A stretch of 41,642 bases of DNA from Pelargonium nanum (GCA_036897485.1 JAYMTF010000270.1:1-41642); one strand, 5' to 3'; counted from the first letter of the stretch, positions 27,901 to 40,439 are shown. Notes: generated by a model from the letters alone, not told the origin. A program made the numbers and translations.

Positions 27901-30464
27901 GGATTTCTTATTCTTCCTTGCGACAGCCAAAGTATCCCACGGAAGAAGATCAACTATTTCTGATGCCATGAGCCTATTTAGAGCTTGTTCCAAGAAGCAT
28001 TGCCAATCTTGAACTCGGCATGAACTTTCTACATCAAGACCCTGTCTGAGCAATTCACGCAAAGCTGCAATTGCTCCTCGTCTACGTTCAGTGTTTTCAG
28101 GTGAGTGAGGCATACCAAGTAACTCCAATGTACAAGCAGGTGCAAGCTCCTCTAAAGAGTCTTCTATCTGAAAATCATGGCCAACAAGTTCATGCATGCA
28201 GCAGTTAAAATGTAATAGTTTGGAAATCAAAGCATAACTTTAGGACTGTCTACCAGGATCTATCCTCCCCACAAAATTCCCAGCAACAGTTTCAGCATCA
28301 TAAGAATATTTAGAGTGATTAACCATTTGATCAACTAATAGTTCAATGAACATTTCAGCTATGTTTTCCCCCGCTTCACTAACAGAAGAACGGGACAAAT
28401 AAAAATTTGCCTTCAGTAAAGTGATAAAGGAGATGCATAGTGAGGGAAGCCTAAAGATGGCCATGACCCATCTTAAATCTACAACATGCCAACCACAGAG
28501 GCCCAGACAGTTTTTTCTGGCATTGCCCACTGAGAGACATATTTTTAATTGTATTATGCGCACACCACAAAGATCCTAGAGATGATATGTTGGATGAGAA
28601 GCACGTGAAAGAAAAGAGCACTACCTGAGATAGCAGTGCCATTTTTCCAAGAGATATTTTACTCCTGAGAAGACATTGAGCACGAGCAAGTGCCTCAAAT
28701 CCTTCTGAAACTTTTTTCTTCTCAAACCCAATCTTTGCAATCGCACACTTCAATATAACATCTATGATAAGTAAAGGAGGGGTGCCAAGTCTGCTATGAA
28801 CCTATGAATAAATTAGTAGAAATTCTGGACCTCTATCATGATTCATCTTACCTCAGCCAGTGCCATGGAGAGAAGTATATCATGAATGTACGGCTTAGAA
28901 TCCGGATGCTGAAGAGCTGCTCGACCAATATCTAATACAAGCTTCTCTTCTCCAACCTAGAGAAGAAGATCATAAGATCTTTAAATTTAGACTCAGAATG
29001 TAAATCACAAAACATATCAAAGGTTCGCATTTTGAAATTGAAAAGAAAAACAATGCGGACGAAGAAACAATTCTGTATCCAATTATACTCAGAAGCAAAG
29101 GACCCAAATCAGGTACAGTGATCAGCTCAGCAAAACTGAGTTAATAATAACATTACTAGTCTCTCTGCATTATTGAACAAAAGTTCCCACACTTCTAGAG
29201 GAACTAATGAGTAGAATGCTACAAATTATACCTCTTGAAGAAGGCAAAGAGCACCAGGCAACCAAGACCATGGAATCCGAAGTGAAGATTTAGGCTGAAT
29301 TTTTTCCTTAATATTACCAGCATATTCTGGTTCAAATAGAAGCTTATCCCTCACATCCATTAAGAGATTCTGCAAGCCATTAACAGGTAAATAAATATTA
29401 ACAACACCATATTAGCAATCAAAAAAGAAACATCTGAGGATTGACCAAATACAGCAAAATGATTCCAATGACAAGCCTTCACCTGCCGAGATACAACTGC
29501 ATCCGCAGTATATCCTTCTTCAATTTCAGCATTTTTCAATTCCTTCACCGACTTGACAATTTCATCCATCTCTGCTCTGTTAGGAGCACCAACTAGCTGC
29601 AATTTACACAAAACACAAGCACATATAGGATTTAGAATTCACAATTCCAATTCCCTCCTTTCTTCTCACTAGCAAATATACATATATAAATAAACATACT
29701 CACATACAAGACATTACAATTTACAGAGACATACATGAATCAAATTCCCTCCTCCTTTCTTCTTAATTGCAACTACAGATATATAAATATATGGACACAC
29801 TGTTCGAGGAAAAAAACATAGGCGTTACATTTAGCTGCAATTTTCACACAAACACATACAAGCTCAGATTTCACCATTTAAGAATTCAAATTCCTCCTCC
29901 TTTCCTCTCGATTGAAAATATAGATATATAAACATACATACACACTCTGTTCTATACTTAGAATACACGAATGACAGTACAATTAGCTGCAATTTACACA
30001 CAACACAACACAACACAGCACATACAGGATTCAGATTTCACCATTTCAGAGTTCAAATTCCATCCTCCTTTCTTCTCAATTGAAAATATAGATATATAAT
30101 TATACGTACACACAAATGACATTACAATTTACAGAGACATACACAAATCAAGTGTGGAATCGAAGGTGACCTGGTAACATGTAACAGGAATTTCAACGGT
30201 GGAGAGCGTCTGAGGCTGGGCGTTCTCGAGAGTGCGAGTGCCAGTGGCGTTCAAGCTCAGCCGAGTCTCGGCAAAACCTCTCCTCCGAGGAACTGAAACC
30301 CTAGCACTTGAAATGCCGAAGATTCTGGAAGAACATCCGGAGGCTGCTACATCGCCAACAAAACCGAGAAGCTTCACATTGTGATCATCGCTGCGACAAA
30401 AACAACACGAAGACGGTGAAGAAGGCGAAGGAACGAGATTGGGCGTCGCATAAGGCAATGCCAT
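24958..30464 (-). CDS. CDP1: Plastid division protein CDP1/PARC6 (ARC6 paralogue)
   Basis: Twelve exons in coding order: 30464-30171, 29596-29483, 29369-29232, 28956-28852, 28747-28625, 28167-27799, 27509-27414, 27314-27198, 26713-26648, 26546-25806, 25622-25432 and 25045-24958. All are GT-AG with closing phases; the product is 813 aa, close to the Arabidopsis protein. PARC6 sits in the inner envelope and links the FtsZ ring to the outer-envelope PDV1 machinery. Seen here: a Ser-rich plastid transit region; ELPVTCYQ-type entry (EIPVTCYQ) into the conserved stromal part; RRRGAIAALRELLRQGL and SLESQNQRVVVDFNCFYRAL; one membrane segment VVGRTVFVTVLGCIVFMTF near residues 585-603; and the C-terminal ARC6-type domain with SEVLDESMLVQWQSLAD, AELVDDTQPKNPNYYSTYKI and DGSWRFCEG. 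The start is the ATG at 30464, because the frame beyond it opens only with TTG at 30512. Confidence 0.95.
25655..25775 (-). mobile_element. tRNA-derived SINE-like fragment in CDP1 intron 10
   Basis: On the minus strand it reads ATGGTATGAGAGCTAGGTTG and, about 20 bases on, CACAAGTTCGATCCTAACG. These look like an A-box-type and a B-box-type (GTTCGATCC) promoter of a tRNA-derived SINE. It lies in the short intron 25623-25805. An alternative is a primer-binding-site-bearing remnant of another element class, since TGGTATSAGAGC also resembles the end of initiator tRNA-Met. Confidence 0.4.
26963..26998. repeat. Poly-T tract in CDP1 intron 8
   Basis: Two T runs separated by a C lie within the intron 26714-27197. 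Read on the gene strand it is an A-rich tract, so it is not the polypyrimidine tract of the acceptor. It could be the tail of a small retroposed sequence. Confidence 0.5.
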
Positions 30465-31751
30465 TTCAGCAAATCGGACCGATTGATTCTGATTTTGGCT
30501 TTGAATTCGCAAATTGAAGCTTCATTTGGTGAAGATCTGGTGGAGAGTTGCTTTTAGGGCTTGTCTGTGGAGTGTGGAGCAAGAAACATGGAGGAATTTT
30601 GAGCTTTGTTCACTGAGTCTCTCTGTGAGAGAGTGAGTGACAGAGAGAGGTTTTGGACGTTAAAAGAGAGAGGTTTTTTTTTTTTTTTTAATTAATTAGT
30701 TATGAACCGTTGCCTTTAATTGAGACTGAGATTTAGGGACTGACTGTGACTGAACAAGCAAAATTTACTTACAGCGCCTTTTTTTGCTGTTGTGTCCCTA
30801 ATTTTTCCTTTATTTACTTTTGCACTACTTACTACGTCACGACAGACTTTATTACTATTATTTTTTTATATAAAAAAATCAAGAACAAATTTTAGACATA
30901 AGAACAGTGGCGCAGTTGGCTACACAGCTCATAGGAAAAGAAATAAGCTTTAACTGTGACATACTTTCGAATGAAAATTAGTTTGAGAGTGAAAACGGCT
31001 TAAGAAGTGTCAGCCACGAGTTTGAGAGTTCACTCAGAAACCTCATAGTTTAAATTTAAAAAAAAAAAACGATGAAACTAAATCCATTGTTTGGAACATA
31101 AATAATTTACAATCTAATTTAATTTACATTTAGGATTACTTTTATCTTATTATTTAAATTTGTAAGATTTTCAAAACTATATCTTTGTATTCTAAATAAA
31201 GACTTTAAATCTGAAATTTTAAATCAAATTTTACAATTCAACCGTAATCTAACACAAACACGACAATATTTAAACGTACATGTTTAACATTCGTATTGTG
31301 TTTGTGTTCAACTCAACAACACATATTTACCTCTAACAAACGTTAACACAAATTGTCAACTCTATAACCTAATAGAAGCCATAACCTTTTGACAATTGAG
31401 TCCTATTTCTAATCAGGAACGCAAACAAGACCACATCATCAACAAAATATATAATAGACTATAGTGCTAATAACACAATCTCAAACCCAAAATTCACTTG
31501 GAAAGACACTGGCAATAGAATTCAAAACACAAGTCTGATATTATCATACGTATGGATATGAATACGATTGTTCATATAGACAAAATTAAGCACCACTGTT
31601 TGAATGGGTTTTTTCCGAGCAATCAACACACTATTCCCTTACTAGCCGATTAACCATAGACAATGTGAACACCATAGTTGGTACAATTCATGTTTCAATG
31701 TTTTAAGGAACAAATTGTCACATTAGCATGACCAACCCTGCTTCCATTTCT
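30465..31751. other. Spacer between CDP1 5' end and RPB12 3' end
   Basis: About 30465-30680 is the CDP1 leader and promoter, with a GA-rich stretch (GAGAGAGTGAGTGACAGAGAG) near 30629. A poly-T run lies near 30675-30690. The stretch 31250-31364 carries ACACAAACACGAC words and ends AATTGTCAACTCTA, like a hAT-like family terminus. The remainder is AT-rich with nothing recognised. Confidence 0.45.
31250..31364. repeat. Partial hAT-like non-autonomous element
   Basis: The right end read on the other strand is TAGAGTTGACAATTTGTG, matching the termini at 15693 and 10607. The interior carries ACACGACAATATTTAAACG and GTGTTTGTGTTCAAC words. The left end is not defined. Confidence 0.4.
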
Positions 31752-33485
31752 TCAGCGAGCCTCATACTGGACAACTGCAACAACCAAAAGATTGACGTTA
31801 AATTTAAAACACAACACGACATGGGTGCAAGTGCTAAAATTTACAAGATGTTAAAGGAGACCAGTATATCATCTGCAGCTAATTATGACCGATGCGTTCA
31901 CTCCTCGGTTGCAAATCATGCACTACATTAGTTAAAGTGCTTTTGAACTAGTACAGAACACTACTAGCAAAATGCAATTACGGGTGCACCTTAGACCATG
32001 TAATACATACCGGTGCTACAAGTAATGTCTAGACTGTACAACAGCTGTTATAGATTTATGCTTCGTAGGCATGATATGAGGGACATTGGTTCATTGTGCA
32101 TAAGCATAAAGCAAACATATATGTTATGCATACCAAAGACATAAATAAATAAAAGATAAACAGTAGAATCACGGGTTAATCGGACAACATATCTATATAT
32201 CATGTGCACGGTGCACTATGGAGACAATATTTTAAGACCAAGGACAGAGGATAAATTAGGTCAGTAATTGAATCCTACCGCCCAATAAGAAAAAATTCTC
32301 GATCACAATGACAAGTATGTACAGACTACAGAAATGGCATAATAAATAAGATCAATCAATACAACTCTTCAAAAATACTTAGGATCAATAAGATCATATG
32401 AATATTGTATATTATGTACAAGGGTATCTACAAGGATCAGACACTTGAACATACTTTAGCACTTGAAGAACCTTATACACAAGCCTTGAAAATGCAAGTG
32501 CTTTCAATTGTGGGTTTGTTTTGGAGTTTGGTCAGATTAGTCTCCATTCATATTTTGTCTATTTTCAGGACATATTCTAATCTTAGAGCTAGTTCTCCAA
32601 AGTCCAAACCCGTATTTTCTTGGCCAAAGGTTAACATACAGCAAGTGACTTTCGACCTCAAGATCCTTAAATTTTCAACTCCCACCCAATCCACATCCTG
32701 AAATTCTCTTCTCATAATCCCAATACTCAAAGGGTTGGAGCAGTTTGTTTTAGATCCTACATCACACAAAAGCATCAACTACAAAAGAAGGTAGGGTCCG
32801 ACTAGTTTAGTATCTTAAGGTTTCCACTCCAGAGGCATGGTAATTCCATAATGGCAATATAGTAATTATATGATAAAGGTTTGATCCCAGAACAAACACA
32901 AATCAGATATCAGCTACTAATTTCAAAAACAATTCTCAAAATCAAAGCTATCACTAGTCACTACAACAAATTCAACAAATTAGTCAAAATATGAATACAA
33001 AATCCAAACTAATACTCAAAATTAAAGCCATAGCCACAGCAAATTGCTTTAAACATGAATCCAAAACCAAAGCTAATCCTCAAAATCAAAGCCAATCAAC
33101 ACAATAAATCCAACATAATACTCTAAACATGAATCAGAATTTCAAATTCCACAAGTAGAAAAAAAACATCCTCAAGACTAGAAACCTGTAAATTTCTAGG
33201 GAATCGATCACTTACTGCGGCGAGTTCGCTTCTTGTACAAGATACGGTAACCGCACTCCCGGCACTGAATCACATCACCAGGCTTTAGCGTGTTCTCCAT
33301 GCCGCAATCTAAGCATCACAGAGTTCAAAAAAAAAATGAGAAACCTTTTTAAGACCTTGTTTGGCTGACAAGAAAATCCAAAGCTGTTTTCCATCAGTTT
33401 CCTAGGAAACAAACAGAAAACAAAGCATGCAAAAAACAAAAATACCTCCACAGATGTAGGTGACAGGTTCAGGTTGAGGATCCAT
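31752..33485 (-). CDS. NRPB12: DNA-directed RNA polymerase subunit 12 (RPB12/RPABC4-like)
   Basis: Three exons in coding order: 33485-33446, 33308-33216 and 31774-31752, giving exactly 51 aa, the family length in plants. It is the small zinc-binding subunit shared by nuclear RNA polymerases. The zinc ribbon is visible as YICGDCG near residues 10-16 and CRECGYR near residues 29-35. The basic tail YKKRTRR leads into IVQYEAR, the conserved C-terminus. This last part lies on a 23-nt exon 1,441 bp downstream, with acceptor TTGCAG and stop TGA. If the second intron (donor GTAAGT) were retained, the protein would end TRRSK instead, losing the conserved tail. It is head to head with the PurKE gene. 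Confidence 0.93.
31775..33215 (-). other. Long second intron of RPB12
   Basis: A 1,441-bp intron in a gene with only 156 coding bases. It is AT-rich, with AATC/CAAA-rich low-complexity sequence near 32890-33130. A 98-codon plus-strand frame at 32405-32701 shows no recognised family. I see no element with clear ends. Confidence 0.6.
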
Positions 33486-33786
33486 GCGTATTCGCTTCTT
33501 CAACACAAAGTCTCTCTCTCTCTCAAGGTCTAGGGTTTTGAAAATTGCTGCTCAGAACAGTATTTATATGATCTGTACTGGGCCGGGTCGGGTCTAGCGG
33601 GAAAACGAATCTAACGCGGGTTTTATTTACCCAAATTGCTAAACCGCGATTTATAAAATAAACGCGTTTATATCTGAAAAACGCACCATTCTCTTCTCTG
33701 TTCCCAGTTTATCGCTCCCTGAGACAGCTTCCGAGAGCTCTGCTGCTTCGTGTCCGTACTGTTTCAGAGCTTGGAGAAAGAGAGAG
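33486..33786. promoter_or_regulatory. Bidirectional promoter between RPB12 and PurKE
   Basis: Only about 300 bp separate the two divergent start codons. It contains a TGGGCC site II box near 33579-33584, a GGGTCGGGTC stretch, a TATTTATATG word near 33561 and a CT-rich part (33509-33523) that would be the RPB12 leader. Both genes are housekeeping, so shared regulation is plausible but inferred only from spacing. Confidence 0.55.
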
Positions 33787-36700
33787 ATGCTTCATCATCA
33801 TCACTGTGCAGTGCTCGGTGACACAGTTTCTGCTTCTCCAAACAGGTCCTTACTAGGCTTCTTCTCAGACCACAAAGTCACTTCCAAATCTTCTTCTGTT
33901 TCGTTGATGAAGCAACACCTCCAGATTCGCTGCCCAATCTTGGCCTGTAAAGCTTCGCAGCAGAAGATTCCTCTCAGGTCTAGCTTCAAAACCCTCCTTT
34001 TTTTAACATTAAGAACAAAAAAAACATTTTTTTAAGCATCTTTTACTTGCTAATGCATGTGTATTGATTATCATTGGTGCAAGTGATTTTTTCTTAAATT
34101 TATCAATGGTGCTAATTTTATTTTCTATTTCTTGTTTATTCAATATTGTAGCATTCTAATTTGTGTTGATTGTTGCTTAGAGTGTTTGGTAAATTGCGTT
34201 CTATGTTATAGGTTCTTTGAGGGACATTAAATATGTATATTCACTTCTGTTGATGATTTTCTAGTTCTGTTATATGTTTAGGGTGGATGATTCATCTGTC
34301 CATGGAATCTCTGAAACGGTTGTTGGTGTTCTTGGGGGTGGACAGTTGGGTCGTATGCTTTGTCAAGCAGCCTCACAAATGGCCATCAAAGTCGTGATTT
34401 TGGATCCACAAGAGAACTGCCCGGCAAGTTCACTCTCCTATCATCACATGGTCGGGAGCTTTGACGACAGCGCCACAGTTCAGGAGTTTGCCAAGAGGTA
34501 TGAGTTTTGTGGGTTTGTTGCAAGTTGTGTTTGTATGCTCTCTTTTGTGAGGATTTTTGTTCTGCTCATCCGTGTCTAGATGAAATTACTTTTGTACTGA
34601 TTTTTTTCCTGTTACTTAGATGTGGAGTATTGACCGTTGAAATTGAACATGTGGACGTTGCCACATTAGAGAAACTTGAGCAAGAAGGAGTAGATTGTCA
34701 ACCTAAAGCCTCAACTATCCGAATAATCCAGGTCTTTAATACTGCCTGGTTTCAAAGTATTCGGAAATGTAGTTCTTTCTACAAAAGATGATTCTTACTT
34801 CACATCAAGCTATGTTTTCATTTTGTATACATGGGATCATTGCAGGATAAATATATGCAAAAAGTCCATTTTGCACGTCATGACATTCCACTTCCTGAGT
34901 TTATGGAGGTTAGTTACTATGCATAAGTATCGCCGAAGGTTTTGGTTCATCAAAATTTTTTTTTTTTTTTTGGAGTTGAGCCAAGTATATCTTAACCCAT
35001 TGATGATGGAATATGTCCAAGGCAGATAAATGATCTTGAAGGTGCCAAGAAGGTGGGTGACTCATTTGGCTATCCTCTTATGCTCAAAAGCAAACGGTTA
35101 GCTTATGACGGGCGTGGCAATGCTGTTGCGAGGAGTGAAGAAGAGCTTTCTTCTGCTGTAGATGGTAAGGGTTTTAGTACTATATCCTTAAGATTTTCCT
35201 ATAGTTTAGCCAACAATTTTATTATGAACCATTCTAGTGTTAATTGATCTATCTGCCTTCACTGGCATTGCTATAAATTCCATGAGTTATTAAGATAGGA
35301 TACAGTGCTAAAATGTATATTACTGGTAATATAGAAATCCTTCTCCACTTGCTTTACAAAGTTTCAACATTTAGTAGCACTTTGACATTGTTCTTTCCGT
35401 TTCTCTTGTGCTTACATTGTCCTCCTGTTATAAAATAATATGGGATATCCGTGACTGTTGTACTTGATCCTACGTACCTATGTACCTATGTACAATATTG
35501 AGCCAACTTGGGATTTGAGCAGAAATGCAAGCCTAAATCAGTACAGTTAGATGATTCTTTGCATTTTTTTATGGATTTATCTCCTTCCTAAGAGAACACA
35601 GTAATAGAAAGTAAGCAATCAATCAATATAGTATTGAACACTCTCATAATTGCTTCAAAACCAATATGCATAGGCTCTGTTTTTTACTATTGTTGTAAAC
35701 CTAACAAAGTTCATGGACTATCCCTGAAGATTGGTCCCCCTATAGATGAGATGACCTGTGCCAAAATTGATGCAATCTAAACTTTTTGACCTCTAACTAT
35801 TTCTATCCATATCTGTATACATGTTTTACTTTACAGCATGACAGTGCATCATAAATAATCTGAAGCTAGCATTTATACCTGTGATCTTTTATGCATAATA
35901 TCAAATCTATTTGTAGGTTAATGTCACTTGTATGTTTGCATTGTGATAAGACACGGGACATTAGATATGTTTATCTATGGTTTATTTTGGAGAAGACATA
36001 GTCTTCTCAGAGTTAGAAAGTAAATAGGGCATAAATATGTGTGTATCATCATGTAATCTGTTCATGATTTCTTCAATCTTGGAGGATGGCGAGAAGATTA
36101 TTGTATCTTGGGTGGTTCTATTCAATCAGGTTGATAATGGACTATCAAAAAGCATTGTCCCTTTTTATAGTTCATAGTATGTTTTTACACTAGTCATAAC
36201 TTCTTGTTATGCTTTTGGTATATCTGCAATTTATTCTGTTGGTTGATTTATATGGTTTAGAACATCATATTTTGCCTTGACCTTTAACTTTGTCTACTTT
36301 TGCAGCACTTGGAGGATTTGCTCGTGGTTTGTACGTTGAGAAATGGGCACCTTTTGTAAAGGTTAGTGTAGCTAGCATGTATCATTAATTTAAATAATCA
36401 TGTATCATGCACCTCCAGCAAATTATATTATTCTTGACTTATGAAAATAAATTATATTGTCCTTGGCACTGTTTGCTGCTTTCGAGCTATTTTGTTTGTC
36501 TGTATTTGTAATATGCTTAAATCTAGCTGACAAAATAATGTCCTATCTAAATTCTTAAATGTATATCTATTGTAATTCAGGAGTTAGCTGTTGTTGTGGC
36601 GAGAGGAAGAGACAATTCTATTATGTGCTATCCAGTTGTTGAAACTATTCACAAGTAAGGTGTAGATTCGGTATTCATATTGTCTATCAGTGGCTGTTCC

Positions 36701-37597
36701 ACTTTTTATGCATTTAACTGATGATACACAATTACACATATTAGTAAGGTTGATCTTCCTTTAGATTTGATTGAACTTCTTTTGGGTTTTATAGAGAGAA
36801 CATTTGTCACATAGTCAAGGCGCCTGCTGATTTGCCATGGAAGATTCAGAAACATGCCACGGATGTGGCGTATAAAGCTGTTAGCTCCCTAGAAGGTGCT
36901 GGTGTTTTTGCAGTTGAGCTGTTTCTGACAAGTGATGGTCAGGTTGTATTTTGGCTTCTATATCTATGTACCGTGCATGCTTATCTGTATTATATGTTTT
37001 TTTTCAGTTTTGGTTTTAAGCAAAATGCTTCTTTGACTGATCTGTTTGTGGGTTTTCTTATTGACAGATTTTACTTAATGAAGTAGCTCCTAGACCTCAC
37101 AATAGTGGTCATCACACAATTGAATCCTGCTTCACCTCACAATATGAACAACATCTGCGAGCTGTTGTTGGTCTTCCACTTGGGGATCCATCAATGAAAA
37201 CTCCCGCTGCTATTATGTATAATTTACTGGGTGAAGAAGAGGTAAACTTTATTTTCACCTATTCTATCCCTTGTTTCCTTTTTTATGTCATTTGCAATTT
37301 TTACGAGTATGGTAGCGCCTATATATATTGGTAGTTATGCTTGGTACGACGATTCATTATGGCTTTGGAAATAATATAAATTTTTGAGAGTTTGTATCTT
37401 GACATTGAAAATTATTGTACATGATTTAGTAGAAGAAATAAATAAAAAGCTTTTATTGGTCTCAAGAAAGTAGTAGGGTGGATGAAAAACAATGTTGACC
37501 CCAGTATGGGTAGTGCTTTCAAGTGTCGATTTAAGGCTCAGTTAGTTAAGATGGTCAAAGTGAAAGTGGTTAATGCATATGGATAATCCTCCTGAAT

Positions 37598-37632
<35 letters not shown>

Positions 37633-37833
37633 TTCATTATACTTCATAATTTACAGATGATATGTGATAGTCTAATGAGTTGTGAAAAATAGGCCTGAGC
37701 ACTTTTAAGAATAAACTATCGTGCTTTCAGGGGGAAGCTGGCTTCCACATGGCTCATCAACTACTTGGAAGAGCACTCTCTACTCCAGGAGCTACCGTTC
37801 ATTGGTATGACAAGCCAGGTTAGATTGCTTCAA

Positions 37834-37876
<43 letters not shown>

Positions 37877-40009
37877 TCAAACAATGCTAACCTTGGCTGT
37901 CATAATGATATAACAGAAATGCGAAAGCAACGAAAGATGGGTCATATCACCATTGTTGGTCCTTCTATGGCCGTTGTTGAAGCACGGCTTAATTCAATGC
38001 TGAAAGGAGACAATTCAAATGATCATTCTGTCGGTAAGTTAGCAATTGTCAACTATGAACTATGTTTGTGTTTGTGGTGAGACTTGAAGGCATATCGTGA
38101 AGGTCTTTACTAAATTTTTGTGATAACATTTTACTCAAAATTAGAGGCTGATCTCCGTGTGTTCTTCAAAATTTGTATTGATTCAAGTTTGCATTTTAGG
38201 GGTTTCAAATGAAATATATTACATCTAAATTGTGTCTTACCCTCCAATGTTTCCTAAATACAGTCGCCCCACGAGTTGGAATCATAATGGGCTCAGATTC
38301 CGATCTTCCTGTTATGAAGGACGCTGCAAAGATTCTGAACATGTTTGGTGTTTCTTATGAGGTTAGTTTGTTCAATAAATTGATTCACATTTGGATTTTC
38401 TTTCACTAGTCATTATGCATTTTTCATATAAATGTCTAGCTGACCAAATATAACATGGCAGGTAAAAATAGTTTCAGCACACCGGACACCTGATTTGATG
38501 TTCTCTTACGCTTCGTCTGCAAGGGAACGAGGAGTTCAGATCATCATTGCCGGTGCTGGTGGTGCGGCACACTTGCCAGGTTAGTTATTGCCAGGACCCT
38601 AATTATCTTAACGCATCATATTTCTCAATGGGATTAAATAAGCTATGAACTGCTAATTCAGGTATGGTAGCTGCACTCACTCCCTTACCGGTCATCGGTG
38701 TCCCTGTTCGCGCTTCTGCATTGGATGGACTCGATTCACTGTTGTCAATAGTTCAGGTATTTTTTTTCTTTTCCATTTTAAAACACGAAATGTTGGGAAG
38801 TTTTCATGGTGTGTGGACTGTGGAAAGGTATATCTCGTTGTATGATATGCCTAAGTCAACTTTCACTTCAATAGCCAAAGTTCCACTTACTTTAGCAGCT
38901 TATACTGAAAAATTAACACCCGAGGATTAGTGTTGCTAGATAAATTTGAATTCTTGATTTTTCGTTGTTGAAAATCGACATGCATTTGAATGAAGTAAAT
39001 GGTTGGATGTTCTCTGGGCTATGTATTGGCATCTCCATCACAGTATGACTTTATAGCATCAAATCTGTTTTCAATTCCTTACCATTATCAGATAAGAATG
39101 GGAACACATTTGCTTAAACTCGAGTACTTTTCAACTTGTTATCATACAATTATGTTTTGTTATTGTATCTGTTGAGAGCCCTTTATTTATACATATATCA
39201 TTATACAGATGCCGCGGGGTGTTCCTGTTGCAACAGTTGCAATCAACAATGCTACAAATGCGGCTTTGTTGGCTGTGAGAATGTTAGGAGCTGGAGATGC
39301 AGAGCTACAAGCAAGGTACTGTATTCATGTTCTTTGTGGTGTTAAAAATCGTGTGTTCTGCTAAATGGGTCAGCTTCTACACAACCTGTTATTAAATGAT
39401 TGAGTTACACGGCACGTTGAAATCAATGGATTGGAATTGACTTGACCCGACATATTTTACTCATTTAATTTGTATGGATCATCATTGATACTATACGTTA
39501 AGGAAATTACCATTTTACCCTTTAATAGGCTATAGAAATAGTGGATTATTAATTGGGTTACTCAATCTGGTTAATTAAATGGGTTAGAAGGGTCGAGTGG
39601 GTTCAACACGAAAACGATTAACTAAACGGGTTGGGTTGGTCAACTTGAATACGATTAAGTTAACTTAAACTCACTTAAATTTGTGTTATGTTAAGTCATG
39701 GTCACGGGTCATGACCCATATTGTCGGGTGCCCGGGGATTCGGGTCCAAGTTGTCAGCTCTACTCGACACGTACACGATTAACTTAACGGGTTGGGTTGG
39801 AACTTGGCAAAACGAATACGATTGAGCTGAACCTCAACCCACCTAAGCGAAACAAGATATTGCAAAAGTAGTTGCAAATTGCTGATGTAACACTTTTTCA
39901 TGTTATCTGCTGCAGAATGATCCAGTACCAAGAAGACACCAAGGAAGAAGTCCTGAGAAAAGCAGAGAAACTAGAAGATGATGGTTGGGAGGCTTATCTG
40001 AATCCTTGA
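33787..40009 (+). CDS. Phosphoribosylaminoimidazole carboxylase, chloroplastic (PurK-PurE fusion)
   Basis: Sixteen exons: 33787-33977, 34282-34497, 34620-34731, 34846-34908, 35026-35164, 36306-36361, 36581-36654, 36795-36942, 37068-37241, 37731-37818, 37917-38033, 38264-38361, 38462-38579, 38662-38756, 39209-39315 and 39916-40009. All GT-AG; 629 aa. It carboxylates aminoimidazole ribotide in de novo purine synthesis, which in plants is in plastids. The first 60 residues are Ser/Lys-rich and act as a likely transit peptide. The PurK-like ATP-grasp part starts at [12 protein letters not shown] (residues 79-90) and shows [19 protein letters not shown] and [16 protein letters not shown]. The PurE-like part starts near residue 460 with [15 protein letters not shown], then SAHRTPD (497-503), [14 protein letters not shown] and [21 protein letters not shown]. 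Intron 5 is the longest (1.1 kb). Exon 10 is flanked by complementary GA and CT tracts. Confidence 0.97.
37601..37628. repeat. (GA)14 microsatellite in PurKE intron 9
   Basis: A perfect run of 14 GA units about 100 bases upstream of exon 10. It is exactly complementary to the CT run in the next intron. Confidence 0.95.
37834..37876. repeat. (CT)13-(AC)8 compound microsatellite in PurKE intron 10
   Basis: 27 bases of CT followed directly by eight AC units. Together they make up more than 40 percent of a 98-bp intron (37819-37916). The CT run begins 15 bases after the donor. Confidence 0.95.
39540..39765. repeat. hAT-like fragment in PurKE intron 15
   Basis: ACGGGTTGGGTTGG and CGATTAAGTTAAC words lead to a right end GTCCAAGTTGTCAGCTCTA, which on the other strand is TAGAGCTGACAACTTGGAC, the terminus seen in other copies here. 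Similar sequence continues to about 39850, so there may be more than one copy. The left end is not defined. Confidence 0.4.
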
Positions 40010-40439
40010 CCTTTTGAGCACTAATTTAGGGCATTGTTTTGAGATGGGTTATATTAGGGAATGGCCTTTTTAACCTATCCTTGTTTTGGTTAAAAAGCAT
40101 TTAACTGCCCCTGGTGGTTTCAGCTAATTTTTATCACAAAAATATACATCTTTGTCTGGAATTTGTAGGATTCTGAAGTGTTTTAACCAAATCAGCTTTC
40201 TTTCCAAACATTTTTTGTTTACAGAAGCCAGGAAGCTCCTCCAGCTCGCACATGAGTTTTGGTTGGTTGTGTAATGACTTCGATGTCTCGATTGTTGCAC
40301 ATTATAATTACAAAATATAACCACAATTGTAATCAGTATATTCGATATTCGTATCTCGTAACACATTATGATTGAGTCATATCTGATATCTAAATGGTCG
40401 AGTCAAGGTGATTAGGTCAATCAACTATTACTTGACCAA

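Noticed and set aside
30465-30512. Longer N-terminus for CDP1
   Set aside because: The frame upstream of 30464 begins with TTG at 30512. The ATG at 30464 gives a start that resembles the family.
32405-32701. 98-codon plus-strand frame in RPB12 intron 2
   Set aside because: No recognised family, and it is best explained as a chance frame.
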